Assembly (NCBI RefSeq): GCF_010548275.1
Contig: NZ_JAAGLT010000001.1
Coordinates: 744,001 to 808,000, forward strand
Origin: Streptomyces sp. SID12488
GTDB taxonomy: Bacteria > Actinomycetota > Actinomycetes > Streptomycetales > Streptomycetaceae
DNA length: 64,000 bases
Reading direction: 5' to 3'
Part shown: piece after piece, positions 18,449-27,017 of the stretch
Layout: each line of letters begins with the position of its first letter
How positions within the stretch are numbered: position 1 is the first letter of the stretch
Translations under genes and position numbers: made by a program
The notes under the pieces: model-generated
What the model saw: only the letters and a program-made list of their open reading frames with translations
Told to the model about the DNA's origin: nothing
The model's database searches: none

Positions 18449-18746
18449 CCCGGTAGCCGAGCCGGCGCGCCGAGCGCTCTATGGCGACGAGCATGGTCAT
18501 GGGCCCGTGGAGGCGGGTGCCGAGGGAGATCACACCGAGACGCCGGCTCCGGCCCGAAGCGAGGTTGCGCGCCGCGCCGTTCGGGCGGTACCCGAGTTGC
18601 TCGGCCGCCCGCAGGACTCGCGTCCGGAGTTCTTCACGGACGTACGGCTCGTTGTTCGTCACGCGCGAGGCCGTCTTCTGGGAGACGCCGGCGAGTCGCG
18701 CGACATCGCTGCTCGTCGCAGGAGGACGCGAGACACCGCTGGTGAG
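18449..18746 (-). pseudogene. LacI family regulator, N-terminal DNA-binding part (split by IS, no normal start)
   Basis: This fragment carries the LacI helix-turn-helix ([16 protein letters not shown], then [20 protein letters not shown]) and the hinge region up to SARRLGYR, where the IS element begins. In frame there is no ATG, GTG or TTG between the upstream stop (18774-18776) and the GTG at 18662, which lies beyond the recognition helix. The only other candidate is a CTG at 18755. The start seems to be lost next to a copy of the dispersed repeat at 18775. The gene is therefore broken twice. Confidence 0.8.
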
Positions 18747-18774
18747 GTGAGACAGGGCGGGGCCGGGGGTCCTT

Positions 18775-18847
18775 CAGGGGCGCGGGGCTGTATCGACCAA
18801 CGGCTCCGCCGCGGGGCGCGACAAGCCCCCACTGGGCCCGCAGCCGA
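18775..18847. repeat. Streptomyces dispersed intergenic repeat, copy 1
   Basis: The sequence starts AGGGGCGCGGGGCTGTATCG and ends near GCCCGCAGCCGA. It shares AGGGGCGCGGGGCTGT and GCGCGACAAGCC with the copy at 35604-35674. It lies directly upstream of the broken lacI gene. Confidence 0.7.
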
Positions 18848-18868
18848 AGAACCGCGTACCCGGCGGAG

Positions 18869-19660
18869 CTAACAGCCCGGCACCGACCCCCGCCCCGTCT
18901 CCAACGCCACCAACGCCTCGATCGCCCCCTTGAGCGAAGTGACCGGAATCAGCCGCAACCCCTTCGGAAGCTCCGACTCCGCATCCGAGCACTCCGCCTT
19001 CGGCACCAGGAAGACGGTCGCCCCGTCCCGCCGCGCGGCCCGCGTCTTCAGGGCGACGCCCCCCACCGCACCGACCTTCCCGTCCTCGTCGATCGTCCCC
19101 GTACCGGCGATGGTGCGACCGCCGGTCAGGTCACCGCCCTTGCCGTCGCCGTCGAGCTTGTCGACGACGCCGAGGGAGAACAGGAGCCCGGCGCTCGGAC
19201 CACCGACGTCGGACAGCTTCAGGCTGACCTTGATCCTGCCGGAGTCCTCGTCCAGGTACTTCAGGGCCGCCTCGGCCGCCGCGTCCTGCGACTCCTTCAT
19301 CTCGGCCTCGTTGTGCTCCTGGATCTCCTTGGTGCTGTTGCCGCTCGGGTAGACCGAGTCGCGCGGCATCACGGCCTGGTCGGTACGGAACCAGCCGTCG
19401 AGTACGTCGCCGAGGCTCACGTGGGTGTCCGGGCCGGTCGCCTCGATCGTCGTCATCCGCAGCTCGCCGCGCGTCTCGCGGGTCGTCGCGCCGGTGATGG
19501 TGATGACCGCGTCGCCGTCGTTGTCGCCGAGCACGTTCGCCGTCATCCCGGGCTGCGCCACGGCGAACGGCAGCGGCGCGAACACGGCCGTGGCGAGCAG
19601 GGCCACTACGGGCAGGGCACAGACGGCGACGGCCCGGGGGCGCGTGAGGCGAGAGAGCAC
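18869..19660 (-). CDS. Secreted or membrane-anchored Lon-like serine protease (S16 domain)
   Basis: This 263-aa protein has an N-terminal signal or anchor (ALPVVALLATAVFAPLPFAVA) followed by a substrate-domain-like region and a C-terminal Lon/S16 fold without an ATPase. The catalytic dyad is Ser156 in VGGPSAGLLFSLG and Lys205 in GAVGGVALKTRAA. Such ATPase-free Lon-like proteins are common in actinobacteria and often carry a PDZ domain; here no full PDZ is clear, since the region between the signal and residue 130 is short. It stands alone. The substrate is unknown. Confidence 0.82.
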   Translation of the reverse strand: MLSRLTRPRAVAVCALPVVALLATAVFAPLPFAVAQPGMTANVLGDNDGDAVITITGATTRETRGELRMTTIEATGPDTHVSLGDVLDGWFRTDQAVMPRDSVYPSGNSTKEIQEHNEAEMKESQDAAAEAALKYLDEDSGRIKVSLKLSDVGGPSAGLLFSLGVVDKLDGDGKGGDLTGGRTIAGTGTIDEDGKVGAVGGVALKTRAARRDGATVFLVPKAECSDAESELPKGLRLIPVTSLKGAIEALVALETGRGSVPGC

Positions 19661-19756
19661 GAGGTCAATCTAACGTGGGGGCCCCTTCCGGCCAGGGGCG
19701 GCCACCCCGCCCCTCACCCACGGGAGCCCGCCCCCTCCCCTACGGGAGCCCGGCGG

Positions 19757-20398
19757 TCAGCGCAGCGCCTCGGACACTTCCCGGGCCGCGTCCATGACCC
19801 GCGGGCCCACCCGCTCGGGCACCGCATCGGCGAGCATGACAACCCCCACGCTCCCCTCGACCCCCGTCACGCCGATCAGCGGGGCCGCGGCCCCGCTCGC
19901 GCCGGCCTCCAGCTCCCCGTGCGTGAGGGTGTATCCGGGGTCGATGGGGGGCTGCTGCCGGGCGGAGAGGATGGCCTTGCCGGCCGCGCCGCGCTCCAGA
20001 GGATGCCGGAAACCGGCCCGGTACGCCACGTGGTAGTCGGTCCAGGTCGGCTCGACGACGGCCACGGCGAGCGCCTCCGTCCCGTCGACCAGGGTCAGAT
20101 GGGCGGTGGCGCCTATGTCCTCGGCCAGCGACCTGAGCGCGGGCAGCGCGGCCTCCCGTACAAGAGGGTGCACCTGCCGGCCGAGCCGCAACACTCCCAG
20201 CCCCACCCTCGCCCGGCCGCCCAGATCACGGCGTACGAGCGCGTGCTGTTCCAGGGTGGCCAGCAGCCGGTACACGACGGTCCGGTTCACGCCGAGCCGG
20301 GTCGACAGTTCGGTGACGGTCAGACCGTGGTCGGTGTCGGCGAGCAGCTTGAGGACGCGCAGTCCCCGGTCGAGCGTCTGGGAGGTCTCCGCGGTCAC
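19757..20398 (-). CDS. IclR family transcriptional regulator
   Basis: This 213-aa regulator has an N-terminal winged helix (TLDRGLRVLKLLADTDHGLT, ELSTRLGVNRTVVYRLLATL) and a shortened IclR effector domain (ALRSLAEDIGATAHLTLVDG, HPLERGAAGKAILSA, GVEGSVGVVMLADA). The effector domain is somewhat short against the usual 250-aa family length. The GTG at 20398 follows GAAGGAG at 8 nt. The longer frame upstream has no family similarity. Neighbours give no clear target. Confidence 0.85.
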   Translation of the reverse strand: MTAETSQTLDRGLRVLKLLADTDHGLTVTELSTRLGVNRTVVYRLLATLEQHALVRRDLGGRARVGLGVLRLGRQVHPLVREAALPALRSLAEDIGATAHLTLVDGTEALAVAVVEPTWTDYHVAYRAGFRHPLERGAAGKAILSARQQPPIDPGYTLTHGELEAGASGAAAPLIGVTGVEGSVGVVMLADAVPERVGPRVMDAAREVSEALR

Positions 20399-20726
20399 GA
20401 CGCCCACTCCTTCACGTGGTGAGGTCGGCAGCTCCCTGGCGGCAGGTGCGTCGCCGGTCCCGTGGGCGACGCGCGTCAGAGGCGGCCGATCGGCGGCGGC
20501 CCAGGGCTCTCCCGGACGCTGTCGCTTTACGACTGCGCTCCGCGGCGGCGCTGCCACGGGGCGTGTACGTTCGGGGACAGTAGCGAAGGCAGTTCGCTCA
20601 GCGGAAGGCTCCGTCCAGAATCCGGTCACTCCGCGGTACGGACTACTGCGCTTCCTCCCGATATGCACAGCGTGCGCACGACCGCCCACGCCCCCTCACC
20701 GGACACGCCGGGCGTCGGTGGGGCGA
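20399..20726. other. Non-coding region between the IclR and helicase genes
   Basis: About 330 nt separate the helicase stop from the IclR start, both on the minus strand. I see no gene, RNA or strong hairpin. It should contain the IclR promoter, but I cannot point to clear -35 and -10 elements. Confidence 0.4.
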
Positions 20727-22532
20727 TCACCGCATCCGGGTCGCCCATTCCTGCACTTTGGCGATGCGCTGTCGCAACTGTCCCGCGGTCGCCTCGGCGC
20801 TCGGGGGCCCGCCGCAGGCGCGCCGCAGCTCGGTGTGGATCACCCCGTGCGGCTTGCCGGTCTGATGGACGTACGCGCCGACCATGGTGTTGAGCTGCTT
20901 CCGCAGCTCCAGCATCTCCTTGTGGGAGACCACGGGCCGCCGCTCGGCGGGCAGTTCGAGGAGGTCGGCCTCGCCGTCGGGCTTCTTACGGCTGTGCGCG
21001 ATCTGCCGGGCCTGCCGCTTCTGCAACAGCATCTGCACCTGGTCGGGCTCCAACAGCCCCGGAATCCCGAGGTAGTCCTGCTCCTCCTCGCTCCCCGGGT
21101 GCGCCTGCATGCCGAACTCGGCGCCGTCGTACAGCACCCGGTCGAAGACGGCGTCGGACTCCAGCGCCTCGAAGGAGAACTGCTCCTGCTCGCCGGTGTC
21201 CTCGTCCTCCTCCTTGTTCGCCTCGTCCATCTCCTTCTCGGACTCGGCGTACGGGTCCTCCTCGCCCTGCTTCTTGGGCTTGTCGAGGGCGTGGTCGCGC
21301 TCGACCTCCATCTCGTTGGCGAAGGTGAGGAGGTCGGGGACGGTCGGCAGGAACACGGAGGCCGTCTCGCCACGCCGCCGGGACCGCACGAAGCGTCCGA
21401 CGGCCTGGGCGAAGAAGAGGGGGGTGGAGATGGTGGTGGCGTACACGCCGACGGCGAGCCGAGGCACATCCACCCCCTCGGACACCATGCGGACGGCGAC
21501 CATCCAGCGGGAGTCGTTGTTGGCGAACTCGTCGATGCGGTTGGAGGCGCCGGTGTCGTCGGAGAGGACGACCGTCGCCTTGGTCCCGGTGATGTCGCGG
21601 ATCAGTTTGGCGTAGGCGCGGGCGGATTCCTGGTCGGTGGCGATGACGAGCGCCCCGGCGTCCGGAATCCCCTTCCGCACCTCGGTCAGCCGCTTGTCGG
21701 CGGCGCGCAGCACGCTGGGCATCCACTCACCGCGCGGGTCCAGGGCCGTACGCCAGGCCTGCGAGATGGCGTCCTTGGTCATCGGCTCGCCGAGCCGGGC
21801 GGCGATCTCGTCCCCGGCCTTGGTCCGCCACCGCATCTGCCCGCTGTAGGAGAGGAAGATGACGGGCCGCACGACATGGTCGGCCAGCGCGTTCCCGTAC
21901 CCGTAGGTGTAGTCGGCGGAGGACCGCCGAATCCCGTCATTCCCTTCTTCGTACGCGACGAAGGGAATGGGGTTGGTGTCGGAGCGGAACGGCGTACCGG
22001 TCAGCGCGAGCCGGCGCGTGGCGGGCTCGAAGGCCTCGAGACAGGCCTCGCCCCAGGACTTGGAGTCCCCGGCATGGTGGATCTCGTCGAGAATGACAAG
22101 CGTCTTGCGCTGCTCGACCCGGTTCCGATGCAGCATGGGCCGCACGCCGATCCCGGCGTACGTCACGGCGACGCCGTGGTACTCCTTGCTGAGCGGCCCG
22201 GCGCTGTACTCGGGGTCCAGCTTGATCCCTATCCGCGCCGCCGCCTCGGCCCACTGCTTCTTCAGATGCTCGGTGGGCGCGACCACGGTCACCTGCTGCA
22301 CGACATGGTGGTGCAACAGCCAGGAGGCGAGCGTCAGCGCGAACGTCGTCTTGCCTGCGCCAGGGGTGGCGACGGCGAGAAAGTCACGCGGCTGCTCCTG
22401 GAGATACCTCTCCATCGCCTTCTGCTGCCAGGCACGCAGCTTGCTGGCGGTACCCCAGGGGGCACGGCCGGGGAAGGCGGGCGAGAGGTGATGGGCGGTG
22501 CCGGGGGAAGCGTTGGCGGCGGTGGTAGTCAC
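20727..22532 (-). CDS. DEAD/DEAH box helicase (superfamily 2)
   Basis: This 601-aa helicase has Walker A (ATPGAGKTTFAL), the DEIHH motif in VILDEIHHAGDSKSWGEA, motif III (LALTGTPFRSD) and motif VI (QAVGRFVRSRRRG). Between the RecA-like lobe 2 and the C-terminus is a highly acidic stretch (EDPYAESEKEMDEANKEEDE). The C-terminal 100 residues are helical and may bind a partner. It resembles restriction-type or DNA-repair SF2 enzymes, but no methylase or nuclease genes are nearby. The GTG at 22532 gives the expected MTTTAANAS-type start; a GTG at 22616 would add a Pro/Ala-rich tail. Confidence 0.85.
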   Translation of the reverse strand: MTTTAANASPGTAHHLSPAFPGRAPWGTASKLRAWQQKAMERYLQEQPRDFLAVATPGAGKTTFALTLASWLLHHHVVQQVTVVAPTEHLKKQWAEAAARIGIKLDPEYSAGPLSKEYHGVAVTYAGIGVRPMLHRNRVEQRKTLVILDEIHHAGDSKSWGEACLEAFEPATRRLALTGTPFRSDTNPIPFVAYEEGNDGIRRSSADYTYGYGNALADHVVRPVIFLSYSGQMRWRTKAGDEIAARLGEPMTKDAISQAWRTALDPRGEWMPSVLRAADKRLTEVRKGIPDAGALVIATDQESARAYAKLIRDITGTKATVVLSDDTGASNRIDEFANNDSRWMVAVRMVSEGVDVPRLAVGVYATTISTPLFFAQAVGRFVRSRRRGETASVFLPTVPDLLTFANEMEVERDHALDKPKKQGEEDPYAESEKEMDEANKEEDEDTGEQEQFSFEALESDAVFDRVLYDGAEFGMQAHPGSEEEQDYLGIPGLLEPDQVQMLLQKRQARQIAHSRKKPDGEADLLELPAERRPVVSHKEMLELRKQLNTMVGAYVHQTGKPHGVIHTELRRACGGPPSAEATAGQLRQRIAKVQEWATRMR

Positions 22533-22681
22533 GGTCTCCGGGGGTGGTGGGTCGGGCGGCTCTGCGACGGCTATGGCTGGGGCTGGGGCTGGGGCTACGT
22601 ATGACAACCGGGCCACCCTACCGGCGGCCCGGGTCTGTCAACGTGCGTACGACGCGGGGGTGCCCCGGGATGGGACTCAGC

Positions 22682-23071
22682 TCACACCGACGGCTCGGCC
22701 AGGTCTCGCAGCACCTCGGAGATGGCCTTGACCTCATCCACACCGCCGGAGGCCACCGCGATCACCAGACGTTCGGCGGCATCGATGTCCGGCCGCAGCT
22801 GTACGTCGTTCAGCGCCAGGAAGACGACGCAGGAGGTCCACGCCGTGCGCTTGTTGCCGTCGACGAAGGGGTGGTTGATCGCGAGCGACTGCAAGAGGGC
22901 CGCCGCCTTGTCGAACAGGTCGGAGTACGCCTCCTGCCCGAACATCGAAGCCGAGGGACGATGCACGGCCGACTCCAGCAAACCGGCGTCGCGGACGACA
23001 ACTTGCTGATCATCGACAGCGAGTCCGGCGATGTCCAGCACGTCCTCGGCCGACAGATAGACGTACGTCAT
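22682..23071 (-). CDS. doc: Doc-type toxin (Fic/Doc family)
   Basis: This 129-aa Fic-fold kinase toxin has the motif HPFVDGNKR at residues 67-75, the Doc signature used to phosphorylate EF-Tu. The N-terminus MTYVYLSAEDVLDIA is typical of Doc-type death-on-curing proteins. The ATG overlaps the antitoxin stop codon (ATGA), so the two are translated together. It lies at the end of a two-gene operon; nothing suggests inactivation. Confidence 0.9.
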   Translation of the reverse strand: MTYVYLSAEDVLDIAGLAVDDQQVVVRDAGLLESAVHRPSASMFGQEAYSDLFDKAAALLQSLAINHPFVDGNKRTAWTSCVVFLALNDVQLRPDIDAAERLVIAVASGGVDEVKAISEVLRDLAEPSV

Positions 23072-23268
23072 TTGAGCCGCTCCAGCAGTTCGGCCCACTT
23101 GACGGTCTGCTCCTTGGCCGCCTTACGCACCAGCGCCTCGTGAGCCGTCCTGGAGAGGTAGTCGTCCACAGCCTTCAGCAATATGGCGTGCATACTCGTG
23201 CCCTCCTCCTCGGCACGCAGCTTCAGAGCTTCCGTCTGGTCGTCACGAAGACGCAGGTTCATAGCCAT
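23068..23268 (-). CDS. Antitoxin of the Doc toxin (ribbon-helix-helix-like)
   Basis: This 66-aa protein starts MAMNLRLRDDQTEALKLRAE, a ribbon-helix-helix-type N-terminus, and ends in a charged helix (AAKEQTVKWAELLERLK) likely to bind and block Doc. It is encoded first and overlaps the toxin gene by 4 nt. The start is either 23268 or the internal ATG at 23262. A palindrome TACCAAAATGGTA begins at the first base of the start codon, so the antitoxin probably represses its own promoter. No good Shine-Dalgarno is seen, and a leaderless message is possible. Confidence 0.85.
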   Translation of the reverse strand: MAMNLRLRDDQTEALKLRAEEEGTSMHAILLKAVDDYLSRTAHEALVRKAAKEQTVKWAELLERLK

Positions 23269-23283
23269 ACCAAAATGGTACCA
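23268..23283. promoter_or_regulatory. Operator of the antitoxin-toxin operon
   Basis: TACCA (23268-23272) and TGGTA (23276-23280) form a perfect inverted repeat around AAA. The overlapping TGGTACCA (23276-23283) is itself a palindrome, and a further GGTAT lies at about 23301. Such clustered half-sites fit a ribbon-helix-helix repressor. Confidence 0.55.
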
Positions 23284-23308
23284 CCCAGTGGGGCCAGACT
23301 GGTATCAC

Positions 23309-24787
23309 TCAGGAGTGAGCGGCCCGCACCCGCGTAGTCACCCAAGCCCCCACCAACGCCACCCCCGCCATCGGCAGGAACACGACGGCGAAGGCGCCCG
23401 GGTGAGAGCCGCCGGCCGACGCGGCGGAGGCGTGAGCCACCGTCCCCCCGCCCAGCGCGGCGAACGCCGCGCCCCCGCTCGCCAGCAGCACCACGTTGGA
23501 GAGCCCGTCGGAGATCTGCAGGGCGGCGGAGTTGCTGCCTGCCTCCTCGGGCGCGGAGAGGTGAAGCAGGAGCACGCTGGTGCTGGCGATGACCAGCCCC
23601 ATCCCGAAGCACCCGAACGCCCACACGACCGCGAGGGTCCACACCGGCACGGCGTCGATCAGCACGGCGGGCGCGGCGGCGATGGAGGCGGCGACGACGA
23701 CCATCCCGAACGTCATCATCCGCTCCCGATACGGCTCCATCCGCGCCCGCGCCTGCACGGACGACCCCAGCGCCCACGTAACGCCCCCCGCCGCGAGCGA
23801 GAACCCGGCCATCGTCGGCGACAGCCCCCGCTGCGTGACGAGCATCAGCGGGATGAAGGACTCGGCAGAGATGAACGCCCCCGCGGCGACCCCGCGCAAC
23901 AGCACGACGGACGGCAGCCCGCGCGCGGCCCGATAGGTCCCCCGGGGAAGCAGCCCGAGCGCAGCGGGCACGAGCAGCGAGACGCCGAGGAGCCCGGGAA
24001 GGAGCGAGAACCAGCTCAGATCCTGGGCCGCGTACTGAAGCAGCCCGGCGCCGAACGAGATTCCGAGGGCCAGCCGGATACGCCGCCGGTCTCCCTGCTC
24101 ATCCCGCTCCCCCGCTTTCACGGGACCGCCGGCCAGCCGCCGTATCTGAGGCAGCGCTAGGGCAAGCGGAAAGACGACGAGCACCGGAACCCCGACGAAC
24201 ACCCACCGCCAGCCGAGGTGCTCAGTGACGGCACCGGCGGCAAGGGGCCCGACGACGGAGGGCACGACCCAACTGGCGGCGAACGCGGCCATGATCGAGG
24301 CCCGCAACCGCTCCGGATAGGCCCGCCCGACCACGACGTACAGGGAGACGATCACCAGCCCGCCCCCAAGCCCCTGCACAGCCCGCCCGGCGATGAACAG
24401 CCACATGACCCCGGCAGTCCCGGACAACAGCAACCCGGCGGCGAAGGCGGCGATCCCGGTGGTCAGCGGCCCCAACGGACCCCGCCGGTCCGACCACTGC
24501 CCGGCAAGCACCATCCCGAAGAGACTGGTCGTGAAGTACCCGGAGAACGCGAACGCGTACAGCGACACCCCGTCCAGCTCCCGCGCCGCGACGGGCATGG
24601 CCGTCCCCACGGCGGTCGCCTCGAAGGCGATCAGCAGCACGACGGAGACGATCCCGACACTGAGCGCCCGATAGGTACGCCCCAGCACCCCCTCACCGGG
24701 TACGGCAGCCAAAGGGGTGTCCGCGCCGACGGTCTCGTCGGCGGTGTCGGCGGCGACGCCGGTGTCGCCCGGTTCCAGGGAGGTCAT
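23309..24787 (-). CDS. MFS transporter (drug/proton antiporter type)
   Basis: This 492-aa membrane protein starts MTSLEPGDTGVAADTADETV, with a soluble acidic N-tail and then 12-14 hydrophobic helices. Motif A of the major facilitator superfamily is seen as GQWSDRRGPLGPL between helices 2 and 3, and motif C-like GWRWVFVGVPVLVVF follows a predicted helix 5. These suggest an exporter of drugs or metabolites. No regulator is adjacent except the unrelated toxin-antitoxin pair. The substrate is unknown. The ATG at 24787 removes an unlikely upstream extension. Confidence 0.85.
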   Translation of the reverse strand: MTSLEPGDTGVAADTADETVGADTPLAAVPGEGVLGRTYRALSVGIVSVVLLIAFEATAVGTAMPVAARELDGVSLYAFAFSGYFTTSLFGMVLAGQWSDRRGPLGPLTTGIAAFAAGLLLSGTAGVMWLFIAGRAVQGLGGGLVIVSLYVVVGRAYPERLRASIMAAFAASWVVPSVVGPLAAGAVTEHLGWRWVFVGVPVLVVFPLALALPQIRRLAGGPVKAGERDEQGDRRRIRLALGISFGAGLLQYAAQDLSWFSLLPGLLGVSLLVPAALGLLPRGTYRAARGLPSVVLLRGVAAGAFISAESFIPLMLVTQRGLSPTMAGFSLAAGGVTWALGSSVQARARMEPYRERMMTFGMVVVAASIAAAPAVLIDAVPVWTLAVVWAFGCFGMGLVIASTSVLLLHLSAPEEAGSNSAALQISDGLSNVVLLASGGAAFAALGGGTVAHASAASAGGSHPGAFAVVFLPMAGVALVGAWVTTRVRAAHS

Positions 24788-25052
24788 GAAGGCCAGCGTA
24801 AGGGTCGTCCCCCGACTTGACCCCTGTCGGAGGGAGGAGCCCACCCGGGACCATCGTCGTACGCCCAATGGCCACCTACCACTCCTCTGCACTCCTCTCC
24901 CCCGCCCCTGGTTCATGAACGGCGTGTGGCAGTCCCATTGCAGCCCGCCCGGCTCCCTTGTTCCCGCGCGCCGCCCGCCCCTACGGTCGACTCAAGAAGT
25001 TCGGGACGGACCGGGACGCAGCCACACTGCTCCCACCCTCCGCTCCCAACAT

Positions 25053-25124
25053 GGCCGTGTGCCCGAGTGGTTCAGGGATTCGCCTGCAAAGCGAATTACG
25101 CGGGTTCGATTCCCGCCACGGCCT
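25053..25124 (+). tRNA. tRNA-Cys (GCA)
   Basis: A full cloverleaf is visible. The acceptor arms GGCCGTG (25053-25059) and CACGGCC (25117-25123) are followed by discriminator T. The D-arm is CCC/GGG. The anticodon stem-loop ATTCGC-CTGCAAA-GCGAAT carries anticodon GCA. The T-arm is GCGGG-TTCGATT-CCCGC. CCA is not encoded. Confidence 0.95.
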
Positions 25125-25148
25125 CAATCAGCCCGACCGCTGCACACT

Positions 25149-25181
25149 GATGGGGCGGCCCTCCTTGAGGGCCGTCCCATC
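25149..25181 (+). terminator. Terminator downstream of tRNA-Cys
   Basis: The arms 25149-25163 and 25167-25181 (GATGGGGCGGCCCTC with GAGGGCCGTCCCATC) form a 15-bp stem containing one G-T pair and a 3-nt loop, about 25 nt beyond the tRNA. Confidence 0.8.
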
Positions 25182-25279
25182 GGCCGTTCTTCTCTGCTCC
25201 CGCTGCGCCTAGGACAGAAACGGGCCTATATCTCACCTAGCGTCGTTGTCGGCACAGCCACATCGACGAGAGGACCGCG

Positions 25280-25813
25280 ATGCCCCAGCAGACCAACACC
25301 GCCCCGGAGGGCTACACCACCGTCGCCCCCTGGGTCGTCACCGACGACACGGGGGCCTTCCTCGACTTCGTCACCCACGCGTTCGACGGCGAGGAGCTCG
25401 GCCGGGTACTTACAGAGGACGGCCTGGTAGGGCACGGTGAGATCCGGGTCGGTGACACCGTCGTGCTGGCCTTCGACCGGCATGCGGACTGGCCCGTCAT
25501 GCCGAGTCTGCTGCGTGTGTATGTCGCCGACGCGGACCAGGCGTTCTCACAAGCCGTCGCTGCCGGCGGCCAGGTCGTCACCGCTGTCGCGGACGACGCC
25601 TTCGGACACCGCGGAGGGCGCATCAAGGATCCCTTCGGCAATATCTGGTGGGTGGTCAGCCACGTCGAGGACGTCGCCGAGGAAGACATGTGGAAGCGGC
25701 TGCACGACCCCGTCTACGCCGACGCCATGCGCGTCGCCCAGGAGACACTCGACGCCGAGCTCGCTGGCCGGGAGCACGGGCGCAGCAGCACGCCCGTCCG
25801 GAAAACCGGCTGA
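25280..25813 (+). CDS. VOC family protein (PhnB/glyoxalase-like)
   Basis: This 177-aa protein has the paired beta-alpha-beta-beta-beta units of the vicinal oxygen chelate fold: TTVAPWVVTDDTGAFLDFVT, GHGEIRVGDTVVLAFDRH, LLRVYVADADQAFSQAVAAG and GGRIKDPFGNIWWVVSHVED. It resembles PhnB-like or antibiotic-resistance-type VOC proteins. A C-terminal helical extension of 35 residues is unusual for the minimal fold. Substrate and metal are unknown. A GAGAGGA ribosome-binding site precedes the ATG. It stands alone. Confidence 0.83.
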   Translation: MPQQTNTAPEGYTTVAPWVVTDDTGAFLDFVTHAFDGEELGRVLTEDGLVGHGEIRVGDTVVLAFDRHADWPVMPSLLRVYVADADQAFSQAVAAGGQVVTAVADDAFGHRGGRIKDPFGNIWWVVSHVEDVAEEDMWKRLHDPVYADAMRVAQETLDAELAGREHGRSSTPVRKTG

Positions 25814-25845
25814 CGCCGGCCAAGGAACGGCAGGCTCCCCCGCGT

Positions 25846-26733
25846 TCAGAGGACCCTGCCCGCCTCGCCGTCGAAGTCGATCGTCTTCGCCCGGCGCATC
25901 AGCCACAGGGTGTACGCGAGGGTCGAAACGTCCGTGTTCAGTCGGTGCAGGGTGGTCTCGGGCTCGTTCCAGGTGAGGATCGCGCCCGTTCTGCCGTCCA
26001 GCACCAGGCTGTTGCCCTCCGTCAGGTGCCCCAGGCGGATCAAGTCCGCTGCACCGTACGGGAGTTCGGCTTCGGTCTCCTCGTCCGCGCAGTACTCCGC
26101 GAGGGTCGGCAGCGGTATCTCCGTGTCCAGCTGGAAGAGGGAGCAGTCCTCCGGGAGTCCCGTGCCGCTCAGGAAGCGGCGGGTCGGCTCGTGGGTGAGC
26201 GGTGCCGGGAAGTCGACGTCCTCGAAGCGCGCCACCCTGGCATGGCCGAACTCCTGCTCCAGGAGGCGGGCCGGGAGGTCCAGTGTGAGGCCCGACTCCG
26301 CGCCGGAGGCGGCGATCCGGGCCAGTGGGCGGATCGAGGCCGCCATCTTCCAGTACGGCAGCACATCACCTCCGCCGCCGGCGCCCTGCGCGAACACCGT
26401 CAGCAGGTGCCGGGACGTCTCCGCCAGTGTCCGCGGGCTGAACCGGCCTGCGGAGAAAGCCAGTTGGGCTCGCGCGGCTGCCATCTCCTCCGTCGCCGCC
26501 GCGAAGCGCAGCAGCACGTCCAGGGAGGTGGCCGGCGGGCGCCGGTCCATCGGGGCGGGGCGATGGCGCGGGAAGTGCGTCGCGGGCGTATCTCCGGTCG
26601 AGGTCGAGTTCACCACCGTCCGCAGGGCGCCGGTGCGCAGTGCGCCGCACCTCGACCGGCCTCTGCCTGCCGGCAGGCACACGCGCGTCAGCGACTCGTA
26701 CTCGTCCCTGGTCAGGGTGGTCCTCGTACTCAT
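25846..26733 (-). CDS. SUKH-4-like immunity-type protein
   Basis: This 295-aa soluble protein has, in its C-terminal half (from about residue 155), features of the SUKH-4 family: the F-G-x-A-R start (FGHARVARFEDVDFPAPLTH), FLSGTGLPEDCSLFQLDTEI, LIRLGHLTEGNSLVLDGRTG and the closing TLHRLNTDVSTLAYTLWLMR. The N-terminal 150 residues include an Arg/Thr-rich leader and a helical region. SUKH proteins neutralise polymorphic or deaminase toxins, but no toxin gene is next to it. It could be an orphan immunity gene or have another role. The family call is moderate. Confidence 0.6.
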   Translation of the reverse strand: MSTRTTLTRDEYESLTRVCLPAGRGRSRCGALRTGALRTVVNSTSTGDTPATHFPRHRPAPMDRRPPATSLDVLLRFAAATEEMAAARAQLAFSAGRFSPRTLAETSRHLLTVFAQGAGGGGDVLPYWKMAASIRPLARIAASGAESGLTLDLPARLLEQEFGHARVARFEDVDFPAPLTHEPTRRFLSGTGLPEDCSLFQLDTEIPLPTLAEYCADEETEAELPYGAADLIRLGHLTEGNSLVLDGRTGAILTWNEPETTLHRLNTDVSTLAYTLWLMRRAKTIDFDGEAGRVL

Positions 26734-26879
26734 GGTTTCCCCCGCGCATGGTTGTTCACGGTCCCCCGGGCGTGACGTCGAGAACGTCCACTGCCCGGCA
26801 GGCCCTCCCACTGACCAGAACACTACGCTGCACCACTGACAACAGCCTCTGACCTGCGACGGAGCAGAAGCTGGCGGCC

Positions 26880-27017
26880 TCAGCCGAAGTACACGCCACC
26901 CACGACGACCACGACCGCCGCCACCAGGAACAGCAGCACCCACGCCAGCACCTTGCCGGGCGTCGGCCCGGGCTCGTAACGCTGCGGCTCCTCCGGAGTC
27001 GGATTCGGAGTCGTCAT
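26880..27017 (-). CDS. Tiny single-span membrane protein, 45 aa
   Basis: The protein reads MTTPNPTPEEPQRYEPGPTP, followed by a single hydrophobic helix (VLAWVLLFLVAAVVVVVGGV). Its ATG overlaps the stop codon of the molybdenum hydroxylase large subunit (ATGA), so it is coupled to that operon. It may anchor or help the enzyme complex, but it has no recognised family. The hydrophobic helix and the overlap make it credible despite its size. Confidence 0.7.
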   Translation of the reverse strand: MTTPNPTPEEPQRYEPGPTPGKVLAWVLLFLVAAVVVVVGGVYFG

